64,000 bases of DNA from Apiospora phragmitis (lineage: Eukaryota; Ascomycota; Sordariomycetes; Amphisphaeriales; Apiosporaceae). The translations under genes were made by a program, and so were the position numbers. Numbering within the stretch: position 1 is the stretch's first letter; each line of letters starts with the position of its first letter. This document shows positions 48,971-60,194 of this stretch, in pieces. Under the pieces are notes generated by a model. That model was given only the letters and a program-made list of their open reading frames with translations, was not told the DNA's origin and made no database searches. The stretch is from the NCBI GenBank assembly GCA_038363925.1, contig JAQQWL010000005.1, forward strand, positions 2,728,001 through 2,792,000. The letters are read 5' to 3'.

Positions 48971-50483
48971 TCTGGAGGAGGTAAGCCGGCCATGATACCC
49001 ATTCTCGGCCAAAAAGTTGAAAAATGCAACGGTGGTATATGTTCGTTTTGTGGAAACGACGATGACCAGGAAGTAGACCGCAAGGGGGCCTTCTTGGAAG
49101 TGTGGACCATACTTGTCACTATCTACCTATTTTCCCTACTTCTTCGTCTTCATCATTGTTATTTACGATTCTCTCAGGTTGCTATGGTGGTTTGGCGGAC
49201 CTACTGGCACATGATATATTTTCCTCGGCTTTGGATGTAGGGGAACTCTGCGCTTTTGGCCATTAATTTGTCGCCTGCGTTTATCAAAAGTTCATACCCA
49301 GTCATGTGGAGAGTTTTTAACCATCGATACTGACATAAGCTCGTGGTGTAGTCCCGAAAAGTCTAGTGTTACGTCACAATGGCAACCCATATCCGTCTCC
49401 TTCCGATGGTGGTAAAAGACCTGCGTAGGGCCAAGCCAAGCAAGCCTCGTACTCGAAATAGCCGTCCAGTCAGTTTCGCCAAAAAACGCCGGTTACATAC
49501 AACCTTGTCCGTTCTTCCGTAGCAGCTTTGGTCAGACTCTAGCAATGCATACGAGCTAAACGGTTACTGCATATGGGCACGACTGATCAGACCGACGCTA
49601 TGGAAAACAGCCCCCAACTCCATGGTAGAATCCTTGGCGATTAGGTCATACGCTTTGCCGCTGTGCAACCATTAACCTACAATTTGGGGGCGGAAGGTGT
49701 GGGGTGGTGAGAAGGGTGAGCGGGCAGGCAGTCGTTCGTCTGTTTAAAGTCTTCTTCCCGCGCTCTCATCTTCAATGTGTTGAAAGGAACTGAACCGCAT
49801 GCAAAACTCCGAATTCCTACAAGTACTGTTAATCCACCGTGGGTATGGGTGATAGCATCCCGCTTGTCCCGCTTTCCCAGCGCAATCGAACATCCGGATC
49901 TGTACTCGACAGACATCAGCAGGACATTAGGCGAGGAGCTGTCGCTAAGGACGACCGGTCACACGATACAATCCAGGCTTTTTGGCCAAAAGTCTGTTAA
50001 CCAGCTCCAATGCAAAGTCGTCTTCCCATATTCGGCTTCTTCAGCGAAATTATGCTCGCATCAAAAACAGTCGCGCTGAACACCGTCGCAAGAAATCCTC
50101 CAATAGATTCCCGTTACTGAAGCCGTCGCCTGGGACTGATGATCGGCTTTCCTGTGACAAGTTGTTCACGTATTGGCTGTTTACCATGCCTGGCACCTCA
50201 ACAGGTAATTATCTTCCACTCTCACTTCTGTATACTTACCTCGAGCGAGGCGATTACTTTTATGGCATCCAATGACCATCTTGCAGATAATAAGAATGGA
50301 GAAACACGTGTTCAGCCTGGAGATTCCTTCTCTGAGTGGGCTTGCCGCATCGCAGTCAACCTGGAGACTCGGCAGCAAAACACCCTACAGCTTGTGTAGG
50401 TGCACTCTTTTAGACAATTAGGACTTGACTGTTGGCCAGTAGGTCATTGACTGAGTTAGCGCATTCGGGGATTGACAAGATTC
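48971..50483. other. Intergenic
   Basis: No convincing gene; short frames only. It may contain an upstream exon of the CorA-like gene, whose true start is uncertain. Confidence 0.4.
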
Positions 50484-52263
50484 ATGTTTTCCTCTTGGCA
50501 CTACTTTATCGCGACAGTCTCGGGGCGACTAGGAACAATCTACCACGTCCCGGTTCGGGTTCTACACGCGACTGTAGACCGTTACTGGGGAATCGAGATT
50601 ATGCCCGGGCCAACCACGTTAGAGGCCAAGGATCCTTCTTCCTTCAGCGATCCGAAACCACTCAGGCCTACCAAAACTTTGGACGAACATCTTGTTCTTC
50701 CCCCCAAGATCATCTGGGGCCACGACAGCATCCGACCGGGCAATCTTCAACCCCCCCTCCCCCCGGGGTGACTACGAGGTACTTCTCACCTGGAGGCGAC
50801 ATGTCACGAGATTCGACTCAGATCTGGCTGTGTACATCTGGGAGTACCACAAGTCCATTCCCGAAGTCGAATATGCCAAGATTATACTCCATCCGAACCA
50901 AACAGCTCAGCAACAACCAAGGCTCCTCATCACTTTCCGTTCTGCCCGTACCAATCAACTGTTCGTTGACATGCGAAACAACACTGCGAAGAAAGCTACG
51001 CCAGGACACACGGGTACCCTGACAACCGATTACATCAGCTGGTCGCCTATATACGAAGCTCTTGTCTCAATTTGCATAGTTCTCGAACTCATGATTACAG
51101 ATACGGCAGACTTTTTGGATGCATGCCACAATGAGGTTTCTCGGATAGTACGTATCATTCGATAGCCCAAGTTTGATGCCCCTATTACCGCTGATACCGT
51201 AACATAATATTCTCGGCCGCCAGAGCCCATCTGCTAGCAAAATGAGGGTTTTAATGCACCTGGATGACTGTCGCGAAGTGGGCCATCGCGGTGCACGGCA
51301 CGGCCTAGATGCACTCGATTCCTTGGGCAAATGGGCCCAAGAGAGACAGATATCAGCAACCTTTCAACAAAAGCTGGAAGTGCTGGAAGGAGACCTCCGT
51401 ATCTTGATCACGAGCTTGAGAAGCTGGGTGCCAACATTCGGAGCGACAAGGACATGCTTCGACAGCATTTCCAACTATCATCTGATATGATGGGGTTCCG
51501 TCTAACCCTGTTGGCTGGGATATTCTTACCTCTCTCGTTTACAACAAGCATCTTCGGAATGAATATCAACACTACGACTGAAGATGGTATTAAAGGCTTT
51601 TCGAATTTCACCAAAGACACTTTAGGCGGGTTGTCAGACGAAGTTCGGAATTCAACCCAAGTTCTTGTCTCATCCGTCGCAACAAACGGCCCATTGACCT
51701 ATGACTGGAAGACATTCGCAATAACATCGCTCTGTATTCTGGCCACGCTCCCTTTGACCCTCACCATTGGATGGATTCTAAGGAGCCTCGTCGCCCTCTC
51801 ATCCAAGTATGTCATCTGTTGGAGGGTGGCATTGGTGATAGTAGGCGTGCCTTTCGCCCTTATCAGTATGTTTGGCCACTTTATAGGCGGATCCATCTTC
51901 ATCTCCTGTGTTGGTCCTAATTGGATGGGATCGAATGTATCTCGCTGCCATCTTATTGAATCAGCCCTTATTATTGGATGGTATGCATGCAGTGGGACCT
52001 TAGGCATTCATCTACTTGGAAGGACATATCGAGCCTGGGATACTAAGCACCGATGCGTCTTCTGGTCGACAGTGACCTCAGTCAGTATAGTGTGTACCTT
52101 ATTGGAGGCATTTGGCCTGGTGGGTATGATATCCCCGCTTATGACCATTCCCTGGACGTTTATCGCATTAGGGCACTTGATACCCTGGTTGGCAAAGCGA
52201 CGACGAGAGTCTATCTATATCGCCAACCTCAAGCGCAACACCTTGGAGGTCGATAGACTCTAA
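50484..52263 (+). CDS. CorA-like divalent cation transporter (two frameshifts)
   Basis: CorA-family proteins carry Mg2+ or related cations across membranes. The exons are about 50484-51147 and 51224-52263 (gtacgt donor, gccag acceptor). The N-terminal soluble part (DYEVLLTWRRHVTRFDSDLA, SWSPIYEALVSICIVLELM) leads to the long helix QISATFQQKLEVLEGDLR and HELEKLGANIRSDKDMLRQH. Then comes the first membrane helix with the signature Gly-Met-Asn (LPLSFTTSIFGMNINT), and further helices (FAITSLCILATLPLTLTIGW, VALVIVGVPFALISMFGHFI). Breaks lie at the C/G run 50751-50768 (one base too many) and near 51399 (one base missing). The N-terminus is uncertain; the ATG at 50484 is the first in frame. Extra helices beyond the usual two are typical of fungal CorA-like proteins. 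Confidence 0.72.
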
Positions 52264-52694
52264 AGGTTGGATGTGTCAGGAGCAGGTACCGTCAGCTTTA
52301 GTGAGGAAAGGGGAAGGGGATGACTCGTTTATTTCAATGAGATAGGCTTTAACTACATCGACTATAGACTTCACAGTTAATCCACAGCTAGCAGTGTAAT
52401 TACTGTATATGACAGCTGAATGGAAGGCAGACTGTCTTAATTCTCTTTTCGGCCTAGGCTAATGAAGCTTTTAGTATGTACGCGCCATTAACCATGCACG
52501 CGCTTTGAGTTTGAAAGCATTCTATTTCTTGTCTCCCGTTTGGTCCATCACCACTTTCAACGTCCACCACGTCCACCGTCATTCTTGCCGACGTCAAAAG
52601 ACCACGACGACGAGATGATGTGAGAGCATGAGATCCTTCAGCACACTCAAGCCGAGAGATAGCCGACTGCTTCATCGACGATCGATACCCAGGC
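52264..52694. other. Intergenic between convergent genes
   Basis: 3' regions of the CorA-like and isochorismatase-like genes; nothing else seen. Confidence 0.4.
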
Positions 52695-53283
52695 CTAAGT
52701 CGGAATGACAGTGTTGATCAGAGCATTGTGTACCTCTTGATTGGGGTCCCAGCAAGCATCCCCCACGACAGTGACAACGAAGTCGAGGTCTGTTCCATGG
52801 GTAGCAGTTCCCAGTACTGCACCACTAGTCGCGATGCCGCCAAGAATCAAGTGCTTGATTCCCGGAGTCTCGCGGAGAAGTGGCACAATTCCCTCGGCCA
52901 CAAGGACGGACCTGTAGCCAGGAGCGCGAAGTGAAACACTCTCATGGCCACCGCCTCCCCTGGCAGCCTTCTTCGGGGCGATTTCGTCGTACTCGGCTCC
53001 CATGTTGGGCATCGACTCGAGCATGGGCTTGTGGACGGTGTACCAATGCTCCCTTGCCTTATTGGCGACAGGTGGATCCTGTGCCGTATTAATTAGGCAA
53101 TGGACGATGGTGGCGTTGTTCTTCCGGGCAGCCTCGAGGAGGGTCTTGACGGATCCGATGAGCTTTTCTTTCTTCGCTTCATCTTTAATCATGCCGAAAA
53201 GCACATTCTGATAGTCAAGAAGCAGAAGGGCTATCTCGGCAACCGGGGTAGGCGGACGGGTTGTAGGCGTTGTTGCTGCTCAT
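52695..53283 (-). CDS. Isochorismatase-like cysteine-hydrolase family protein (one frameshift)
   Basis: A member of the isochorismatase/nicotinamidase fold family. The start at 53283 gives MSSNNAYNPSAYP; dropping one base from the G run 53245-53248 (plus view) continues into VAEIALLLLDYQNVLFGMIK with the catalytic Asp of LLDYQN, giving about 195 residues. The later blocks are TIVHCLINTAQDPPVANKAR, IVPLLRETPGIKHLILGGIA and TSGAVLGTATHGTDLDFVVT, ending VGDACWDPNQEVHNALINTV. At the position where active enzymes have the nucleophilic Cys (GxxTSGCV) this protein has Ala. It may therefore be catalytically inactive or use another chemistry. Confidence 0.8.
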
Positions 53284-55174
53284 ATTGACAATGGGTTTGA
53301 TAGAAACAATCACGACTGATTGTGTTAAGCAAAGATAATAGCGAAGGAGTTTGAAATGTAGATGAGACTATTGGCGAGGAACTGTGTGGAAGGGGAGAGC
53401 AGGTTGAAAGGTCGATGTTGGGTTGGCAGTATCTCTGCCGTCACCCTCGTTGGAACGAGATAATTATATATTCTTCCTGGGCCGTAGTCGTCGCCAAGCC
53501 ATCCCTCGCAGCCAACCAATAATCTTGCACCCAACTGCATGATTAATACGGCTTCTGACTGGTTTATCCCCCATGAAATATATCCACACCTGTCTTGGAA
53601 CTGTCTCCACTGCCAATCCAACATAGAGTGATTGCAACCCTACATCGTTTGTTGGGAATCTTGGCCCTTGGGTTGCCAAGAAAGGGGATGCAACAGTTTG
53701 CAACCTTGCTTGTTCGAAGTCCCCAAATCACTATACAGGCTCGGTTCGTTATGAATAGACGGTGCGTGTTTTGAAGCGACCACCATGATTGTTACCTAAG
53801 CGTACCAACTATCTAAGGTAAGGTCGTCTTGCTCTATCAACTCAGCAGACAGAAACTTCTGATGTCTCGGGCTCTTGCACTCATGCGTATCGACTCACTC
53901 TTCATATCCTTCCTCAAAACTGCTTTACTCTCCAATACGCTTCGGCATTTGGCACAAACCATCATCCCATCTACCAAACGTCGCAATGTCACAATCGACC
54001 GGCCCCAGCAACAGACGATAAGTCCCACAGGAATCCTCCGGTAGAATTGTTCCGGCTGACCGAAACTACCCCATATCGTACACCATAGTCAACATAGGCA
54101 TCACGGTCGCCCTCCTATGCGTGATTTGAGTCCCGTCGGCGGCGGAGTCCCGGAATGCCTGGCACGAACGGAGCTGGCGGGCTGTTCCAGACCTTCTGTG
54201 GCAGTAGCAGCGAACCTCTCTTAGACGCAACTGGCGGCGGACCCCTCTCACCTTTCATCTGCCCCCCTTTCTCTCAGTTCGTTTTGCCCCATTAGTTTCT
54301 TTAATACCTAAATTTATACTAAACCGCATTTCATATCCTTCTCCAACACCCCCCTCGCCGTATCTTACTATTACGTACACCCATTTCGACGTATCACTAT
54401 TACGTTTCCTCCCATTAGAGAGTCTCGCCTTAACGTTTTCCGCCTCCGGCCAAAGATTGACAAGTTACGTCTTCGAAGAATCCCGACGGGTGTCGGCAAT
54501 AAGCTTGCGAGCCAATGCTCTAGCCTAGGCATGAAGGTCGAAATAGGCTTGAAGCAAACCAGTGTCAGTTTTTCGGCAGACAGCAAGGGTCAAGATACCA
54601 CGTGCCTGAATGAGGATGATTCCAAGATCCGCATGGAGTGCAAGCAAGTACTCCTTACGTGCGGCCCCTGGACTCCTATGGCCCACGAAAATGTTTCTCC
54701 TTCTGCACCAATCAGTTGCGATGGACCGCCGCTGCCGGAGACTGGGTCACTTGCAAAAATCCATGCCTTACCATAGGTTACAGCACAGCTTTAGTTTCAT
54801 TTGCAAATTTTATCGATGGGAAACTCGAGTTTGCTAGTTGCAATAACGGGTCTATCTAGGCTTGTGGTTGAAGGACTGTCTGTTTCTTACAGAAGCCCAT
54901 TCGGGTGCAGTAGAGGCTCAATTTCTCCCCAGGAAACGTTCAAAATTCAGCTCATCAGATTAGAAGTTAAGACACTGTCACACCAAGTATGCCGGAGCTG
55001 ACGAGCAGGCTGAAAACTCCGACATTCGTTGGGGGCCAAAAACGGATCATCTCATGCACCGCCCCCGCAGACGAATAGCTGGTGAGCAGGCTGGAAAGCA
55101 GATTTTCAGTCAGAGTTAACTGGAACTTCTCCAAGCAACCGTGTCCTCGCACTCCTCGGAGCTTGTCATTTGAC
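53284..55174. other. Intergenic, possibly with an oxidoreductase relic
   Basis: No intact gene. The frame 54531-54776 contains MECKQVLLTCGPWTP, which recalls the FAD-oxidoreductase motif AAGPWTP, but nothing around it supports a full gene. Confidence 0.35.
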
Positions 55175-58080
55175 ATGGCGGAGCTTGCGCTTCTTGGCCT
55201 GGTAGCCAACATTTTCCAGTTTGTCGAAACTGGGGTCAAGATCGCATTGACCGCCAAGGATGTGTACCAGTGCGTCGAAAGCCTGCAGACGCGGGAGATC
55301 AGGCTCCTACTGGGCGACATCAAACAAACCGGCACAGAGGTCTCCAAGCTACCCGGGGCGCCCTTTCGGAGGATGAAATGGCCATCTGCGAATATTCGGA
55401 CGAGTGCAACGCGATAGCCGCCGAGCTGGATGCACTGGCGGCCAAGTTCGCCAGAAGAGAGGGCGCCAAATCCCGCACAATCGACAGCGTGCGTATCTCG
55501 TGGCACAGCCACACGAAGAAGAATGAGGTACAGGACTTGATCGCCCGTCTGAACCGGATGGACGGTAGACTCCGGGTGAGGTTCGAGAAAGTTCTTCATC
55601 GGCAGGCCGGCTTTGAGAACGAGGATCGGTGGTCCAGCGTCATGTCGGCCATTGAGAGTCTCGATCTCAAAACCGGGAACATGGACATCGCAAGTGATAA
55701 TTTACTCGAAACGGCAGCTGAGACCCTCAAGAGCCAGCTCAAGACGGAAACGTTAGTAGGCGACCTGTTCAGGCTGTTCCTGGGTGAGATGCGAACGATG
55801 CAATAATACCTGAACCAACTGGGGAGTTTGCTATTCCAGGATATAAAACAGCGTTATTCGGATATTAATCCAGCCCACAAAGCCACCTTCAAATGGACTT
55901 TCGATCGCACTCATACTGGGCTCTCACAGTGGTTGGAGAGTGGCAGTGGCTTTTATTGGATTCATGGGTTGGCCGGGAGTGGCAAGTCGACGTTGATGAA
56001 ATATCTATATAAACACAGCTCCACCGCGTATTTGCTGAAATGCTGGGCGGGAAAGAAACGATTGGTGACGGCAAACTTCTTCTTCTGGGCCCTAGGTACG
56101 CGAATGCAAAGGTCACAGTTGAGTCTCCTGCAGAGCTTGCTTTTCCAGTTGGTCCGCGTCGACTTGTCCCTGGCCGCCACAATCTTCTCCACTCGTCAAA
56201 GCAGCGGGCCCTGGACCGTTCATGAACTGCGGGAAGTATTCAAGTAGGTCCTACAGCTTGCGGAGGAGCACACGGTATTCTGCTTCTTTATCGACGGCCT
56301 GGACGAGTACAAGGGAGACGAAACCGACATTATCTCTACGGTAGCTGAGCTGTTGAGTTCTCCTAACATCAAGCTTTGTCTCTCGAGCCGGCCGTGGAAC
56401 CGCTTTCGCGAAGCATACGCAGTTTGCCCCGGGCTCACGCTCGAATATCTCACCAAGGCGGATATCTCTGAATACATCAAATCCGAGCTTCTTTCAAACC
56501 GCTGTTTCCAGCGTGGTGTCGACGAGGATCCATGTCAAAGAATTATAACTCAAATTTCAGACCAAGCCCGGGGTGTTTACCCTTGGGTGTTTCTGGTAAT
56601 TCGCAGCCTCCTGAGAGATATCCAGTCCCGAGAACCGTTCAAGCACCTACAGCGGAGAGTGAATGAACTATCACCTTCACTGGATGTCTATTTACAACGC
56701 ATTTTCGACAGAATCGATGCCATCTATCGCCAACAAACCGCCAGACTATTCTTAGTAGCTCTCTACCTCGAAGAGTACGATGAAGAGTTTTTGCCGCTCA
56801 TGGCTTACAACTGCCTGGAAGTCGAAGTTCGGGATCCCTCCTATGCGGCAAAATAGCGACTGCTGGCTCGAGATCCGGAATGGCTCCAACACCTGCCAGA
56901 GAATATTGCGGAGTCCCAACGAATCGCGATCATCCGTCTCGATGACAGATGCAAGGACCTTCTACAGCCACGGAGGAATGAGGCCTTTCCCCCAGCTTCT
57001 ATCGATCACTTCCATATTAGTCTTCTGCACCGGACTGTTCGAGATTTCTTCAGAGACAACTACTACGGGACCCTCAGAGAGAAGGCTGGTGGAAACTTCA
57101 CACCCGAAGGATCTATAGCCAAGTGCTTACTCTGGCTTTTCAAGACTTACCCTATCAAGCTTTTCTGCTCCCCTTCTTTGAAGGAAAGAGGCGATCTACC
57201 ACAAGAAAAGAGAACCTTGTTACATAATTCCAGAAAGCCCGAGGACTATAAGATGAGCCTGGTCTTGTATCGGTTCTGGTCTCACGAGATGCATAACGGG
57301 CTGCTCATCGATGATAAGGTGGTGGAAAGCTTCTTTGACACGATGATAACGTTCTGTGGTCAGACTTGGCCGCAGCTGATCGTTACACAGGAGTTCGCAG
57401 TGTATTTCAGCCCTTACCCTGCGGACCTGATGCTGACGCCCTGGGCATCCTACTTGAATCTCGAGGGCGACCTCCGTCGCAACTGGAAGCCCGGTAAGGC
57501 CAATGGGGGCCACTTCGACTACGAGGTGCTAACCCTCTTGCTCGCCCTCGAGCCGCGGTACGTTATTACTAGCCAATACACCTCGTTGGTCCCCATCAGT
57601 CCGTCGACGGTGCGAGCGCTGTTGGAGCTGGGCTGCGACCCGCGGGACCAGAAGCTGGGGCTCGCGTTCCTGCACCGGTTCCAGAAGGTGTCCTGGGACA
57701 AAGTCTACGTGTCGAACCGCAACGTCTTCGAGGTGGCCCGGGCCCTTTTCGAGCACGGGCTCAGCGTGCCGCTGATCCCGGGACCGGACGAGGAGATTTC
57801 CCCTGCAAGGCCAACTTCGGCTCCGTATTTCGGCCCTTCTTCGGCGTCGAGGGCGTCGCCGAGCTCGCCGAAATTCGGCGCTGGCGGCAGGGGCAGGTCG
57901 GCTGGGCGAGGCGGCTGTCGCGGGCGTTCGGGATCTCCGGTAAGTGAAAACGTGGGCGTGTTCCAACGAAAATGTTTGGTTCAACTGTTGGTCAAATATT
58001 CTGCTGGTAGTGCTCACATTCCAAAGGCGGATTGGGATAAACCCTTAAAGTGTGATAAGCAACCCAAAGACTTCAAATAG
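55175..58080 (+). pseudogene. NACHT/STAND (NLR-like) gene with three in-frame stops
   Basis: Fungal STAND proteins are NLR-like signal sensors involved in non-self recognition. The N-terminus MAELALLGLVANIFQFVETG resembles the Helo-like N-terminal domain. After one frame slip at the G run 55355-55358, a single frame runs to 58080, interrupted only by TAA 55804-55806, TAG 56245-56247 and TAG 56854-56856. The NACHT core is intact: P-loop GLAGSGKST, Walker B VFCFFIDGLDEYKGDETD and the sensor LCLSSRPW. The C-terminal part has ankyrin-like pieces (VRALLELGCDPRDQ, VARALFEHGL) and a Pro/Ser/Gly-rich tail. All three stops fit CAA or CAG changed to TAA or TAG. Conservation of long open frame after each stop says the damage is recent or the stops are bypassed. 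Confidence 0.8.
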
Positions 58081-58586
58081 GGACAGTTTCAAAGCATGAA
58101 GGAAACACACAAAGCCCAAGATATATTGTCCGTGGTTTTCTTTTAACACTCCAATACGTTCTCTGGGCACACGCTACGAAGCGCACCACATGAAGCAAAT
58201 GAATTTACACTCGTTCCGAGCAACTCACGTATTCCAGTAAACGATTTAGACAAAGCAATGAACGATTGCATTAGTGGCCTATATGTATGTCTTTCTGGTT
58301 CTGGCTTTCTTCCTTTGGCCTCCCCGAGCCGTTCTCTCCCTCTCGATCTTTCACAGGGTCCCCCTTGAGTCTAATTTGTTTCCACACGTCTTGCACCATC
58401 AGGAGTAACCGCGACGTACAAAGAGAACGTATTCCGAACAATCCCCGGCCACTACCCAACGTCTTCCTACTACTGCCATAATACAAAAGAAGACAAGAGC
58501 TTGTACCCAGACAGCAACTCCAGGTAGTTCTCTCTATTGCATGCTGGTAGGATTAGTTTGCGGTGCCGGAATTGGATTATTGGACT
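58081..58586. other. Intergenic
   Basis: No gene seen between the NACHT gene and the secreted-protein gene. Confidence 0.4.
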
Positions 58587-59032
58587 TTAGTTGCTGTTCT
58601 GGACGGCACCCCCTCCCTGGCCCCCCTGGGTTGCGCCTCCTCCCTGACCGTTCTGACTAGCTCCACCGCCATTCTGAGCTGCCCCTCCGGCCTGGCCGTT
58701 CTAAACGGCTCCGCTGTTGCCCTGGGGGGCCCCGCTCTGGCCGTTCTGAGCGGCACCATTGTTCGGGTTGAGCCCGTTGTTGCCCTGGGCCGCGCCCCCT
58801 CCCTGACCGGCCTGAGCAGCTCCACCATTGGTCTGCGCGGCCCCGCCATTGTTCTGGGTGGCACCAACGTGGCCGGCAGGGTTGGCACCACCGGCGTTCT
58901 GGGTGACGCCCTTGTGGCTAATATGCAACGTCAGTATCAGCATGCGATACGGAGCAGGTTAGCTTACTGGCGAGGCTCAATGGCAATGGCCGACGCAGCA
59001 ACGGCAAGAGCCAGGGCATTAAGGAGCTTCAT
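58587..59032 (-). pseudogene. Secreted Gly/Asn/Gln-rich repeat protein with an internal UAG
   Basis: Exon complement(58968-59032) encodes the signal peptide MKLLNALALAVAASAIAIEP. A GT..AG intron leads to complement(58587-58917), which reads HKGVTQNAGGANPAGHVGAT and then degenerate repeats of NGGAAQxxQGG type. The frame meets TAG at 58701-58703 inside the repeats and then continues open with the same repeat character (NGQAGGAAQNGGGASQNGQG) to TAA at 58587-58589. A Gln codon (CAG) is expected at the stop. The shortened product would still be a secreted protein of about 93 residues. Cell-wall or matrix roles are possible; the family is not named. Confidence 0.6.
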
Positions 59033-60162
59033 CTTGAAAATGGTGTGTTTTGAACGGGTAAAGCCTTTGGTAGAGAGACTGTATATTGCGGGTGGGTGAA
59101 CACGGAATTGGACAATTGTACTATCAGAAAAGCATGGACCAGCCAATGGAAGAATAATAGTGCAAATCAGAAGCAGTGTAATGAAAAGATGGAAAGTAAA
59201 CCGTGAAGCAAAACACTTGGAGACGATTATGTCCTCGGGGTTTTATACTCAGGTCGAAGCAGGTCTGTACTATATGTATACCCACTCGAAATATCCTTAA
59301 TATTTACCCAGCCTCTTTATTTACTGTAATTGCTGTTCGGTTGATTCTGTTACTGGCTGAAAGACTTGTTTATGCGGCTGCAGTGATGATGATGGCTTAC
59401 ATGCCCAGCCGCCATCATGGACACTAATCGGCGCGTCTAGACGAGCCAGAGTCCGCGTACGGCAAAAGACAAATAACAAGCTTATCCATACGCGTGTGGT
59501 CGAATTGTTGTTCAGCGATGTCTCATGCAGTTTGAGCTGTTTACCCTCGACCATTGACCGGAAAAGGCAAAATGAGCATAAGTCGTTCCAAACCTGCGAG
59601 GTATTGGGGTTAAATCGAGCAAGCGAAAATGCGCCAAGCTCCTTGGACATGCCGCAATACTTGCAACAAAGACAATGGGCTTGCCCAGGCTTGTTTGCGG
59701 TGATACTAACTGACATGTCATTACCCCAGATTCCCGTCCAGAACCTCCGATTAAATACAGCATTAGGTGATCGAGGGTCTTGACACAATGCAATGCTATT
59801 CTTACCCAAGAAGAACACAGGTGTAAAGGCGGGGACGTGTTTCCTGTTGCACTTGAAAGGGGGTGGACAGGGAGGGGTAAGGGCTGATTTGCCTATGTAG
59901 CAAGTGCCCGCGAAGCGCCCAATCCCAATTGGATGCGGGAAGCTTTTGAAACCAATTCACCTCACTGCAGCTGCTGACCTAGACGAGACATCGGGGGCAG
60001 TCGGGACCGGAATCTCACTCGCATATCACAGCACGTGAGAATTGAATCGCATCGTTACTGCAGCTCTTGTCACAGCGGGTGACGACAGATGCCCTTTCAT
60101 TGCACATCTACGTCGCCAGATATACTGTCCCTTGTACTTGAGCCACTTGGCTAGTAGCTGCG
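59033..60162. other. Intergenic
   Basis: No convincing gene; promoter of the secreted protein lies at the left. Confidence 0.4.
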
Positions 60163-60194
60163 ACAATTTCTATGGTGATCAGGTTCGATCGCAA

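Noticed and set aside
54531..54776. Possible FAD-dependent oxidoreductase fragment (QVLLTCGPWTP)
   Set aside because: A single short motif; no nucleotide-binding GxGxxG or other block could be found on either side.
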